From NCBI GenBank assembly GCA_028065725.1, contig JAPTVL010000420.1, forward strand, positions 105,551 to 169,550: 64,000 nucleotides of DNA, given 5' to 3'. Source of the DNA: Betaproteobacteria bacterium. Its GTDB lineage: Bacteria; Pseudomonadota; Gammaproteobacteria; Burkholderiales; Rhodocyclaceae. The position numbers were made by a program, and so were the translations under genes. The first letter of the stretch is position 1; every line of letters begins with the position of its first letter. This document shows positions 56,335 to 64,000 of this stretch, in pieces. Below the pieces are notes generated by a model. The model had not been told where the DNA came from. It was given only the letters and a program-made list of their open reading frames with translations, and did not search any database.

Positions 56335-58101
56335 ATGGGCACAATGGAAACGATTTCAACCGATGTGGCAATCGTAGGCGCCGGAGGTGCGGGCCTGCGG
56401 GCCGCGATCGCCCTCGCCGAAGCCAATCCAAGCTTGCGCATCGCGCTGATCTCCAAGGTCTATCCGATGCGCAGCCATACCTGCGCCGCGGAAGGCGGCG
56501 CCGCCGGCGTGATCAAGCCCGACGACAGCTTCGACCTGCACTTCGACGACACCGTGGGCGGCGGCGACTGGCTTTCCGACCAGGATTGCGTCGAATATTT
56601 CATCCACGAAGCGCCCAGGGAACTGCTCCAGTTGGAGCACTGGGGCTGCCCCTGGAACCGCGAAGCCGACGGCTCGGTGGCGGTGCGGCCCTTCGGCGGC
56701 ATGAAGAAACAGCGCACCTGGTTCGCCGCCGACAAGTCCGGTTTCCATATCCTGCACACGCTGTTCCAGACCTCGCTGCAGTTTCCGACCATCACGCGCC
56801 ACGACGAGTACTACGCACTCGACCTGCTGGTCGATGACGGTCGTTGCCAGGGCGTGACCGCCATGGAAATGCGCAGCGGCGACTTGCGCCAGTTCCACGC
56901 CAAGGCCGTGATCATCGCCGGCGGCGGCGCCGGACGCATGTTCCCCTTCTCCACCAACGGCGCGATCAAGACCGGCGACGGCATGGCCATGGCCTATCGC
57001 GCCGGTGCACCGCTGAAGGACATGGAGTTCGTCCAGTACCATCCGACCGGGCTGCCCAACACCGGCAGCCTGCTGACCGAAGCCTGCCGCGGCGAAGGCG
57101 GCATCCTGGTCAACAAGCACGGCCGCCGCTACCTCGCGGACTACGGCATGGGCCCGGAAACACCGGTCGGCCAGCCGCAATTGAAGACCATGGAACTCGG
57201 ACCGCGCGACCGCGTCAGCCAGGCCTACTGGCACGAACTGCAGAAGGGCAATACGGTCACCACGCAGTGGGGCGAATGCGTGCTGCTCGACATGCGTCAT
57301 CTCGGCGAAAAGAAGATCAACGAGCGCCTGCCGCTGGTGCGCGAACTGGCCGAAGCCTATCTCGGCGTCGATATCGTCAAGGAAGCGGTGCCGATCCGCC
57401 CCGTGGTGCATTACATGATGGGCGGCATCTCGACCAATACCGCGGCCGCGACGCCACTGCCGGGACTGTTCGCCGCCGGCGAGTGCGCCTGCGTCAGTCT
57501 CAACGGCGCCAACCGGCTGGGCTCGAATTCACTGGTCGAACTGCTGGTGTTCGGTCGCCGCGCTGCGCTCTCCGCCGCCGAACACGTGCAGGGCCTGCCG
57601 GCACCCGATGCCGCTGCGCTCAACGCCCAGGCCGAAAAGACCCAGCAACGCATCGGCGAACTCTTCTCCCGCACCGACGGCACCGAGTCGATGTCCGGCC
57701 TGCGCAAGGAGATGCAGGATACGATGGAAAAGAACGTCGGCATCTACCGCACCGAAGAAGGCCTGCAGGAGGGCGTCAACAAGATCCACGAGCTGCGCCA
57801 GCGCTACCGCCATGTGAAACTCACCGACAAGTCCAGCGTCTTCAACACCGACCTGTTCCAGGCGCTCGAACTCGGCTCCATGCTCGACTGCGCCGAAGCC
57901 GTCACGGTCGGCGCACTGGCGCGCAAGGAATCGCGCGGCGCACACCAGCGTCTCGATTACGTCCTCCGCGACGACAGGAATTACCTGCGCCACACCATGG
58001 TTCATCACCAGGGCCTGGACGTTCCCCGCGTCGATTACCTCGACGTGGTGATCACCAAATCACCACCCGGCGTACGCGACTATTCGGGAGACCACAAATG
58101 A
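56335..58101 (+). CDS. frdA: FrdA, fumarate reductase flavoprotein subunit
   Basis: 588 aa. FAD site DVAIVGAGGAGLRAAIALAE, covalent-FAD His 48 (RSHTCAAEGG), substrate residues in EFVQYHPTGL and FAAGECACVSLNGANRLGSNSL. A succinate dehydrogenase assignment is possible from this subunit alone, but the following FrdC/FrdD-type anchors make it a four-subunit quinol:fumarate reductase. ATG at 56335 or at 56344 (METISTD). Stop overlaps frdB (ATGA). Confidence 0.93.
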   Translation: MGTMETISTDVAIVGAGGAGLRAAIALAEANPSLRIALISKVYPMRSHTCAAEGGAAGVIKPDDSFDLHFDDTVGGGDWLSDQDCVEYFIHEAPRELLQLEHWGCPWNREADGSVAVRPFGGMKKQRTWFAADKSGFHILHTLFQTSLQFPTITRHDEYYALDLLVDDGRCQGVTAMEMRSGDLRQFHAKAVIIAGGGAGRMFPFSTNGAIKTGDGMAMAYRAGAPLKDMEFVQYHPTGLPNTGSLLTEACRGEGGILVNKHGRRYLADYGMGPETPVGQPQLKTMELGPRDRVSQAYWHELQKGNTVTTQWGECVLLDMRHLGEKKINERLPLVRELAEAYLGVDIVKEAVPIRPVVHYMMGGISTNTAAATPLPGLFAAGECACVSLNGANRLGSNSLVELLVFGRRAALSAAEHVQGLPAPDAAALNAQAEKTQQRIGELFSRTDGTESMSGLRKEMQDTMEKNVGIYRTEEGLQEGVNKIHELRQRYRHVKLTDKSSVFNTDLFQALELGSMLDCAEAVTVGALARKESRGAHQRLDYVLRDDRNYLRHTMVHHQGLDVPRVDYLDVVITKSPPGVRDYSGDHK

Positions 58102-58883
58102 AAGAACGTCTGGTCCAGCTCGAAGTCCTGCGCTACAACCCGGACACCGACACCGAGGCCCGTTTCCAGCGCTACGAAGTGGTCTGCCAGGAAGAGTGGG
58201 TGGTGCTCGACGCCCTGAACAAGGTCAAGGCCGACATCGATCCCACGCTCAACTACCGCTGGTCCTGCCACATGGCGGTCTGCGGCAGTTGCGGCATGAT
58301 GATCAACGGCGAACCGAAACTGTCCTGCCATGCCTTCCTGCGTGATTACGAAGGCGTGATCCGGGTCGAGCCGCTGGCGCATTTCCCGGTCGAGCGCGAC
58401 CTGGTCACCGCGCCCGACGATTTCATGGAAAAGCTCAAGCGGGTCAAGCCCTACGTCATCCCGAAAGAGAAGAAACCGATCAGCGAGGGCGAGTACAAAC
58501 AAACTCCGGCGCAACTCATGAAGTTCCGCCAGTATTCGATGTGCATCAACTGCATGCTGTGTTACGCGGCCTGCCCGCAATACGGCCTGACCCCGCATTT
58601 CATCGGTCCGGCGGCGCTGACCCTGGCCCACCGCTATAACCAGGACTCGCGCGACGGCGGGCGGCTGGCGCGCCAGGAAGTGGTCGCCACCCACGAAGGC
58701 GTCTGGGAATGCACTTTCGTCGGCGCCTGCTCCGAGGTCTGCCCGGCCCACGTCGATCCGGCCAGCGCCTTGCAGCAGATGAAGATCACCAGTTCGCTCG
58801 ACTGGATCGTCGAACACCTGATTCCGGGAGGAAAATCCGCAAGGGATACCGTCTCCCGCGAGGACGCAGGAGACATATCATGA
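58098..58883 (+). CDS. frdB: FrdB, fumarate reductase Fe-S subunit
   Basis: 261 aa. [2Fe-2S] ligands in SCHMAVCGSCGMMING and LSCHAF; [4Fe-4S] CINCMLCYAACP and [3Fe-4S] CTFVGACSEVCPAHVDP. Passes electrons from the quinol site of FrdCD to FrdA. Overlaps frdA and frdC by four bases each, indicating coupled translation. Confidence 0.93.
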   Translation: MKERLVQLEVLRYNPDTDTEARFQRYEVVCQEEWVVLDALNKVKADIDPTLNYRWSCHMAVCGSCGMMINGEPKLSCHAFLRDYEGVIRVEPLAHFPVERDLVTAPDDFMEKLKRVKPYVIPKEKKPISEGEYKQTPAQLMKFRQYSMCINCMLCYAACPQYGLTPHFIGPAALTLAHRYNQDSRDGGRLARQEVVATHEGVWECTFVGACSEVCPAHVDPASALQQMKITSSLDWIVEHLIPGGKSARDTVSREDAGDIS

Positions 58884-59272
58884 GCCGCAGACCCCTGGTT
58901 CGCGAATGCCCACCAACTACCTGGTATTTCCGCCAGCCGCGCTATCTGCGCTACATGTCGCGCGAAATCACCAGCATTTTCGTCGGCGCCTACTGCGTGC
59001 TGCTGGTGGTCGGCCTGCAACGCCTGGCTGCCGGACCGGCGGCCTGGGAAGGCTTTCTGCTGGCGCTGCAGAGCCCGGCGTCGATAGTCTTTCAGTTCCT
59101 CGCCCTGGTCGCCGCCGTGTATCACGCCGCCACGTGGTTCAACGCCACGCAAAAGGCCATGCCGATACAAATCGGTGAGAACTTCGTCCCCGGCAAGCTG
59201 ATTTCGGGCGCCCACTACGTCGCCTGGGCGATGCTGTCGCTGATCGTGCTGATGCTTGCGGGAGTGTTCTGA
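58880..59272 (+). CDS. frdC: FrdC, fumarate reductase membrane anchor
   Basis: 130 aa, three helices. TTWYFRQPRYLRYMSREITSIF resembles the start of the enteric FrdC, including the Glu equivalent to the quinol-site Glu 29. No His pair suited for heme b, as in the heme-less four-subunit class. The pair FrdC/FrdD forms the quinone site. Confidence 0.9.
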   Translation: MSRRPLVRECPPTTWYFRQPRYLRYMSREITSIFVGAYCVLLVVGLQRLAAGPAAWEGFLLALQSPASIVFQFLALVAAVYHAATWFNATQKAMPIQIGENFVPGKLISGAHYVAWAMLSLIVLMLAGVF

Positions 59273-59273
59273 G

Positions 59274-59615
59274 ATGGCCAAATCGCACAAACCCGTGGTC
59301 TGGTTCCCCTTCGCCGCCGGCGGCACGGTGATCGCCTTCTGCATTCCGGTGATGGTCCTGCTCACCTTCCTCGCCGCGCTGGGCCATGTCCCGGCCGGCC
59401 TCGGCTATGACAGAATGCACGCCTTGGCCGCCAGCGGCCTCGGCAAGCTGATCATCTTCGGCGTGATGGCGCTGTCGTTGTGGAGTTCGGCGCATCGCCT
59501 GCGCTGCACCTGCTACGATTTCGGCCTGCGCGCCGACACGCTGGCAGCGACGGTGCTGTATGTCGCGGCCATCGTCGGCAGCATTGCTTCCGCGGTATTC
59601 CTGCTGCGAATCTAG
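59274..59615 (+). CDS. frdD: FrdD, fumarate reductase membrane anchor
   Basis: 113 aa, three helices. VVWFPFAAGGTVIAFCIPVMVLL and LWSSAHRLRCTCYDFGL follow the pattern of the family (FWGLFGAGG; LWCGLHRMHH in the enteric protein). Starts at ATG 59274, one base after the frdC stop. Confidence 0.9.
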   Translation: MAKSHKPVVWFPFAAGGTVIAFCIPVMVLLTFLAALGHVPAGLGYDRMHALAASGLGKLIIFGVMALSLWSSAHRLRCTCYDFGLRADTLAATVLYVAAIVGSIASAVFLLRI

Positions 59616-59663
59616 CAAGGACAAACCGGCAACAACCCGATTCCACTGCAGGAAAGGAAGTAC

Positions 59664-60434
59664 ATGGCACCACCCCCACTGGCCTCACGCGAAGCTGTTC
59701 GCGAACAACGTCTCGGCGATGTCTGGAGCAACGAACTGAACGAGGTATTCGCGGACGTTGCGCCCTATTACGACCGCGCCAACAACATCGCCGCACTGGG
59801 CCAGTTCGGCAACTTCCTCAAGCGCTTCATGCAGCTGGTCGACCTTGCGCCGAAACAGAAGGTGCTCGACGTCTGCGCCGGCACCAACGCCATCGGCATC
59901 GCCCTGCTCAAGCGCGAGCCGACGCTCGACGTGCATGCCATGGACCGCAGCGTCGCCATGCAGACCGTCGGCCAGCAGCGCGCCGCGGTCCACGGCTTCC
60001 AGATCAAGAGCACCATCGGCGACGTGCACACGCTGCCCTTCCCCGACAATCATTTCGACGTCGTCACGCTGCAGTTCGCCTCGCGCCATCTGCGCGTACG
60101 CGAGGTGTTCACCGAGATCCTGCGCGTGCTCAAGCCCGGCGGGCGTTTTCACCACTCCGACATGCTGCGCCCGCGCAATCCGATCGTGAAGCAGCTTTAC
60201 TACACCTATTTGCGCAGTTGCCTCGGCTTGACCGGCCTGATCGTCGGCAGCGGCCCAGCGGCGGTCAAGGCCAAGCAGTATTTCCTCGACGCGCTGGAAC
60301 TGTTCTACACCGCCGAGGAACTGTCGATCCTGCTGCGCGAACTCGGTTTTGTCGACGTCAGGGCGGACACCGTATTCCACGGCATGCTCGGCTTCCACCG
60401 TGCGGTAAAACCGCAGCCTGCCGAAGCCGCCTGA
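59664..60434 (+). CDS. rquA: RquA-like methyltransferase-fold protein, rhodoquinone biosynthesis
   Basis: 256 aa, UbiE/COQ5-like class I fold. The motif I region is VLDVCAGTNAIGIALL and later VTLQFASRHLRVREVF, RVLKPGGRFHHSDMLRP and LFYTAEELSILLRELGF; these match RquA rather than UbiE, whose motif I is typically DxAGGTGD. RquA converts ubiquinone to rhodoquinone. Location directly behind frdABCD (49 bp) is what one would expect for a low-potential quinol feeding fumarate reductase. AGGAAAGGAAGTAC precedes the ATG. A generic UbiE-like methyltransferase is the alternative. Confidence 0.75.
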   Translation: MAPPPLASREAVREQRLGDVWSNELNEVFADVAPYYDRANNIAALGQFGNFLKRFMQLVDLAPKQKVLDVCAGTNAIGIALLKREPTLDVHAMDRSVAMQTVGQQRAAVHGFQIKSTIGDVHTLPFPDNHFDVVTLQFASRHLRVREVFTEILRVLKPGGRFHHSDMLRPRNPIVKQLYYTYLRSCLGLTGLIVGSGPAAVKAKQYFLDALELFYTAEELSILLRELGFVDVRADTVFHGMLGFHRAVKPQPAEAA

Positions 60435-60449
60435 CGAGGCAACGACGAG

Positions 60450-61133
60450 GTGAAACCGGCGCGCTCCTTGGCGCGGCTCAACGGCCGCATCCTCCACGTC
60501 TACAGCCAGCGCACCACCGCAGCGCTGCGCGCCGCGCTGCCGCTGCGCCTAGCGCTGCCGCACCTGGAGCCGGTGCTGGCGCTGAACGTGGCCAAGGAGG
60601 TGGAGAAGGACACGCTGGTCATCATGCGCTCCCGCGAACTGGCGCCGGGCAGCGCGTCGGACTGGAACGAACTGCTGCCGCAACTGCTGCAGGCGACCAA
60701 GGACATCGACCGCATGTTCCTCGCCCGCGTCGGCAGGTTTCCGGTCGACATCGTGGTCCGCTACGACGAGATCGCGCCGATCCGCGCCCGGCGCATGAAG
60801 CTGCTGCATGAGGCCGCGCTGCGCATCCTGCACGCCCATGGCAGCGGCCAGCGCCTGCGCAGCGCGATGCGCGCGAGCTTTTCGCGCGAGGAGTTCGCAC
60901 AGCTGCTCTACGAACTTTTTCGCCTGTATGCCGAAGAAACCCGTTCCCTGAGCCGCTCGGTGCGCCTGCCGGGACCGCTGGCACTGCTGCGCGAACTGAT
61001 TGCACAGGAACTGCTCAAGGTCATGCTCGGCGTGGCACGGCCGCTGGCGCAGGAAATTGCCGCGGCGGCGTTTCGTCCGGCGGCGACCAGCCCGCCGGCT
61101 GCGTCGAACACGGGGGACGCTCCGGGCAATTGA
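60450..61133 (+). CDS. unknown protein downstream of rquA
   Basis: 227 aa from a GTG 16 bp after the rquA stop. Basic, Arg- and Leu-rich, mostly helical, no signal or clear TM. Segments such as MRSRELAPGSASDWNELLPQ and RFPVDIVVRYDEIAPIRARR could suggest an alternation of helix and strand, but no family is recognised. Likely cotranscribed with frd/rquA. Confidence 0.65.
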   Translation: MKPARSLARLNGRILHVYSQRTTAALRAALPLRLALPHLEPVLALNVAKEVEKDTLVIMRSRELAPGSASDWNELLPQLLQATKDIDRMFLARVGRFPVDIVVRYDEIAPIRARRMKLLHEAALRILHAHGSGQRLRSAMRASFSREEFAQLLYELFRLYAEETRSLSRSVRLPGPLALLRELIAQELLKVMLGVARPLAQEIAAAAFRPAATSPPAASNTGDAPGN

Positions 61134-61216
61134 CTGCCACCGCCAAGTGCAGGGATACTCATGGCGCCATCGTTGAACATTCAACGATTCCGGCGCAGCT
61201 CGACAAGGAGTGGCCC

Positions 61217-62059
61217 ATGAAACCGCTTGTCCGGATTGCAGCATTCGCCGCCGCGCTGGGCGCTCTGTCCGCCCTGCCGCCGGCAGCGGCGGCCGATACC
61301 AGACTGCCGATCTTCGATGCCCACGTGCACTACAGCCACGATGCCTGGGAGAGTACGCCGCCCAAGGCGGCCATCGCCATCCTGCGCAAGGCCAGACTCA
61401 AGCGCGCGATGGTGTCCAGCTCCAGCGACGAGGGCACGCAGAAGCTCTATGCCGAGGCGCCCGACCTCGTGGTGCCCTCCCTGCGGCCCTATCGCAAGCG
61501 CGGCGAGATTTCGAGCTGGATACGCGACGAAACCATCATCCCCCACCTCGAAGATCGCCTGAAGAAGTATCGCTACGCGGCGATCGGCGAATTCCACGTC
61601 TATGGCGCCGACGCCGACCTGCCGGTGGTGCGGCGCACGGTGCAACTGGCGAAGCAGCACAAACTCTGGCTGCACCTGCACGGCGACAGTGATGCGATCG
61701 AGCGAGTGCTGGTGCAGGACCCCGAGGCGCGCATCCTCTGGGCCCACTCGGGATTCGACCGGCCCGAGGCAGTGCGCGCGATGCTCGAGAAGCATCGCAA
61801 ACTGTACGCGGACCTGGCCTTCCGCAACGATCACGCCACCAACGGCAAGGTCGATCCCGCCTGGCGCGAGGCCTTCCTCGAATTCCCCGACCGCTTCCTG
61901 GTCGGCACCGACACCTTCACGCCGGAACGCTGGCACTACATCGCCGAGCATGCCGACTGGTCGCGCGCCTGGCTGGCCGATCTGCCGCGCGATATCGCCG
62001 AACGCATCGGCTGGCGCAATGGCGAAACCCTGTTCGCCTCGATGATGGCGAGCAAATGA
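61217..62059 (+). CDS. secreted amidohydrolase-family protein
   Basis: 280 aa. Signal peptide (VRIAAFAAALGALSALPPAAAA), then the metal motif FDAHVHYSH, an HxH at LWLHLHGDSD, WAHSGFDRPE and GTDTFTPERWHYIAEHADW, giving the ligands of a TIM-barrel metal hydrolase (amidohydrolase-2/PHP-like). Periplasmic. CAAGGAGTGGCCC precedes the ATG. Substrate unknown. The stop overlaps the next start (ATGA). Confidence 0.85.
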   Translation: MKPLVRIAAFAAALGALSALPPAAAADTRLPIFDAHVHYSHDAWESTPPKAAIAILRKARLKRAMVSSSSDEGTQKLYAEAPDLVVPSLRPYRKRGEISSWIRDETIIPHLEDRLKKYRYAAIGEFHVYGADADLPVVRRTVQLAKQHKLWLHLHGDSDAIERVLVQDPEARILWAHSGFDRPEAVRAMLEKHRKLYADLAFRNDHATNGKVDPAWREAFLEFPDRFLVGTDTFTPERWHYIAEHADWSRAWLADLPRDIAERIGWRNGETLFASMMASK

Positions 62060-62496
62060 CCAATAGTCGGCGCTGGTGGCACGGCGACCGTGCGCTCATT
62101 GCGCTGGCCCTGGGCGTAATCACAAGCGCCGCACAAGCCGCCTGCCCGCCGAACGCGACCGATGGCGCGGTGCTGAAGGCAGGCGAACTGGTACTTGCCT
62201 ATCGGCCGGTCCTGGCCGGCAAGCCCAGCCGGATTCCGATGGCCAAGCACTTCGCGCTGGAGGTGCAGTTGTGCGACCGGGCCGGCATCTCCGCCGCCCG
62301 CCTGCAGAAGGCCGATGCGACGATGCCGGAGCACCGGCACGGCATGAACTATCGGCCGCGCATCACGCCGCTGGGTGATGGGCGCTTTGGCGTCGAGGGC
62401 ATGATGTTCCACATGGCCGGCCATTGGCAGCTCGTCTTCGAGGTGCAGGCCGGGAAAGAGACGACGCGCCTCACCGATGACGTGCAGATCGACTAG
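62056..62496 (+). CDS. small exported YtkA/FixH-like protein
   Basis: 146 aa. Basic N-terminus plus signal helix (LIALALGVITSAAQA), then an Ig-like domain with MPEHRHGMNYRP and MMFHMAGHWQLVFEV, the His/Met-rich pattern seen in YtkA/FixH-like, possibly copper-binding domains. A 21-bp repeat copy (62065-62085) makes up the first codons after the start (NSRRWWHGD). Located between the amidohydrolase and the di-heme peroxidase. Confidence 0.75.
   Translation: MTNSRRWWHGDRALIALALGVITSAAQAACPPNATDGAVLKAGELVLAYRPVLAGKPSRIPMAKHFALEVQLCDRAGISAARLQKADATMPEHRHGMNYRPRITPLGDGRFGVEGMMFHMAGHWQLVFEVQAGKETTRLTDDVQID
62065..62085 (-). repeat. dispersed 21-bp repeat, copy 9 (start of YtkA-like gene)
   Basis: Reverse orientation with one mismatch, preceded by CAAT as in copies 4 and 10. 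Occupies the codons right after the ATG. Confidence 0.8.
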
Positions 62497-62503
62497 GAAT
62501 GCG

Positions 62504-63682
62504 GTGCGCAAGCGGCTGATCGCCGCGGCGCTGGCCGCGCTGTCGACCGCCGCCGCATTCGCCGGCGAGGATTTCAGCGCCGCGGAACTCGCCCGCATCG
62601 CCGCCCACGGACCCTGGCCACTACCGTGGACATCCGATCCCGGGAATCGCGTGTCGGGCAACGCCGCCGCGATCCGCCTCGGCCATGACCTGTTTTTCGA
62701 ACCGCGCCTGTCGGCCAACCGGCGCGTCGCCTGCGCCTCCTGCCACGACCCGGCGCGGGGCTTCCAGGATGGCCGCGCCACCGCTCGCGGCCTGGTCGCC
62801 GGCGTGCGCAACACCCCCGGCCTGCTCAACGTGCGCCACCAGCGCTGGTTCGGCTGGGACGGCGGCCACGACAACCTGTGGTCGGCCAGCCTGCGCCCGA
62901 TCCTCGATCCGCAGGAAATGGGCGGCAAGGCCTCGCGCGTGGCGCGCACCCTGCGCGGCAAGGCCGTGCTGGATTGCCACTACACCGCGGCTTTCGGCAA
63001 GCGGCCGCATGCCGGCGATCCGCAACTGCTGGTCAACGTCGCCAAGGCGATCGCTGCTTGGCAGGAGGCGCTGGTCTCGCCGGCAACACCCTTCGACGAA
63101 TTCCGCGATGCGCTGCAACGCGGCGACACGCAGGCGACCGCGGCCTACCCGGCGACCGCGCAACGCGGCCTGCGCCTGTTTCTCGGACGCGGACAATGCG
63201 CCACCTGCCACGCCGGGCCGCTGTTCAGCAATGGTGAGTTCGGCGACATCGGCGTGTCCTTCTTCATCAAACCAGACGGTGTCGATCCCGGCCGCCAGGG
63301 CGGCATCAAGCGCCTCCTCGCCAACCCCAACAACCTGCTCGGCTCTCACAACGACGATCCCACGCGCGCCAATGCCACGGGAACAAAATTCTTGCGGCCC
63401 GAGCATCGCAACTTCGGTGAATTCAAGGTGCCCAGCCTGCGCAACCTGAAGCTCACCGCGCCCTACATGCACAACGGCAGCCTCGCCACGTTGCACGAGG
63501 TAGTGCGGCATTACTCGGAACTGGACGAAGATCGCCTGCATGCCGACGGCGAGCGCATCCTCAAGCCGCTGAAGCTGAGTGAGACCGAAAGCGCAGACCT
63601 GGTGGAGTTTCTGGAATCGCTGTCGCCCGCTGCGCCACTGCCGGCACCGGTTACACCTTCCGCCGTGGCCGCCTGCCGCTAA
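62504..63682 (+). CDS. di-heme cytochrome c peroxidase / MauG-type protein
   Basis: 392 aa from a GTG with AGGA five bases upstream. Signal peptide (LIAAALAALSTAAAFAG), two heme-c sites CASCH (about residue 80) and CATCH (about residue 235), and the family segments FFEPRLSANRRVACASCH, SLRNLKLTAPYMHNGSL. Periplasmic. Family members reduce H2O2 or oxidise protein side chains (MauG); which applies cannot be decided. Translation is probably linked to the YtkA-like gene 7 bp upstream. Confidence 0.88.
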   Translation: MRKRLIAAALAALSTAAAFAGEDFSAAELARIAAHGPWPLPWTSDPGNRVSGNAAAIRLGHDLFFEPRLSANRRVACASCHDPARGFQDGRATARGLVAGVRNTPGLLNVRHQRWFGWDGGHDNLWSASLRPILDPQEMGGKASRVARTLRGKAVLDCHYTAAFGKRPHAGDPQLLVNVAKAIAAWQEALVSPATPFDEFRDALQRGDTQATAAYPATAQRGLRLFLGRGQCATCHAGPLFSNGEFGDIGVSFFIKPDGVDPGRQGGIKRLLANPNNLLGSHNDDPTRANATGTKFLRPEHRNFGEFKVPSLRNLKLTAPYMHNGSLATLHEVVRHYSELDEDRLHADGERILKPLKLSETESADLVEFLESLSPAAPLPAPVTPSAVAACR

Positions 63683-63685
63683 ATC

Positions 63686-63706
63686 GCCGTCCTGCCAGCG
63701 CCGACT
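63686..63706 (+). repeat. dispersed 21-bp repeat, copy 10 (intergenic, after peroxidase gene)
   Basis: Exact consensus, N3 = CCT, followed by ATTG; begins three bases after the peroxidase stop codon. Confidence 0.85.
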
Positions 63707-64000
63707 ATTGACCGAGCCTCTCAGGCGAATCGATCCGTGATGCAGTCTTTCGTCATCGTCTTCTGCGGCTTGATAAATTTCCAGACTTAAAGCGGCCAGA
63801 CTCAAACTCTCCCTGTCCGCATGACCATAAATTGATAAGACGATCCGTATGGGCTAATCTCCACGTCATTAGATATCTTGACGGAATTGAAAGGACAAGG
63901 CTCTGGATATTCGAACCTATTGATATTTCCGTAAAACATGACAACCTTTGAGCATCTGAAACGTTGTATCTCCAAGAGTGATATTGGAGAATGTTGTCAT
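63707..64000. other. AT-rich region without a confirmed gene
   Basis: Composition becomes AT-rich after copy 10 of the repeat. An ATG at 63938 opens a frame that reads MTTFEHLKRCISKSDIGECC to the window end, but no ribosome site precedes it, so it may be the start of a gene continuing to the right or chance. A small minus-strand frame (63753-63944) shows no coding features. Confidence 0.4.

Noticed and set aside
56371..56394. IVGAGGAG segment of FrdA resembling the 21-bp repeat
   Set aside because: This is the conserved FAD-binding glycine motif of the protein family and the DNA differs from the repeat at several fixed positions.
63753..63944. 63-codon minus-strand frame near the right end
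   Set aside because: No ribosome site, no motif, and located in an AT-rich gap; considered chance.

Overview
The window is GC-rich chromosomal DNA from a Gram-negative bacterium, most likely a betaproteobacterium of the Rhodocyclales / Sulfuritalea type. This is inferred from gene content: a sulfur-oxidation-type dsr operon, a 14-gene nuo operon in the usual tpiA-secG-tRNA-Leu-nuoA neighbourhood, and NarX/NarL-like signalling. No 16S rRNA gene is present, so the taxonomy is inference. It looks like a facultatively anaerobic sulfur-oxidising lithotroph.

Layout. 1-12.3 kb (+): the end of dsrA, then dsrB-E-F-H-C-M-K-L-J-O-P-N-R and a siroheme-pathway methyltransferase (cobA). The presence of dsrEFH and dsrL marks the oxidative (reverse) direction. 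An intrinsic terminator sits between dsrC and dsrM. 12.4-16.1 kb: a heme-c-containing GGDEF-EAL protein, a bacteriohemerythrin and a small secreted protein. 16.1-27.5 kb (-): an electron-transfer island, rnfB, a giant pyruvate:ferredoxin oxidoreductase with a fused C-terminal ferredoxin, rnfC-D-G-E-A, a small Cys-rich membrane protein and a plant-type ferredoxin:NADP reductase. 27.5-39.9 kb: a mixed accessory stretch (hydrolase, AT-rich HNH-like gene, acetyltransferase, GFA protein, glpD, a histidine kinase without its phospho-acceptor His, SDR, quinone oxidoreductase, DsbA-like protein, NarXL-like pair, Nudix hydrolase, a small unknown gene). 39.9-54.7 kb (-): nuoA-N (complex I). 54.8-56.1 kb (-): tRNA-Leu(GAG), secG, tpiA. 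56.3-60.4 kb (+): frdABCD behind an FNR-type promoter, followed by an rquA-like methyltransferase (rhodoquinone synthesis). 60.4-63.7 kb (+): an unknown protein, a secreted amidohydrolase, a YtkA/FixH-like small protein and a di-heme MauG/CcpA-type peroxidase.

How it works together. Dsr proteins oxidise sulfane sulfur delivered by DsrEFH/DsrC; electrons leave through DsrL (NAD(P)H/Fe-S) and DsrMKJOP (membrane quinone/cytochrome level). Complex I, Rnf, PFOR and FNR connect NAD(P)H, ferredoxin, pyruvate and the ion gradient. The frd-rquA block suggests a rhodoquinol-dependent fumarate reductase under low oxygen.

Most unusual observations: (i) a dispersed 21-bp repeat, GCCGT-N3-GCCAGCGCCGACT, occurring about ten times in both orientations and mostly inside coding sequences, where it encodes short Val-Gly-Ala-Gly-x-Thr-Ala or Ala-Pro-Ala-Pro-Thr insertions; (ii) two copies of an approx. 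115-125-bp intergenic element on either side of nuoF whose hairpins show compensatory base changes; (iii) the rnf-PFOR-FNR island; (iv) frdABCD-rquA with a well placed FNR box.
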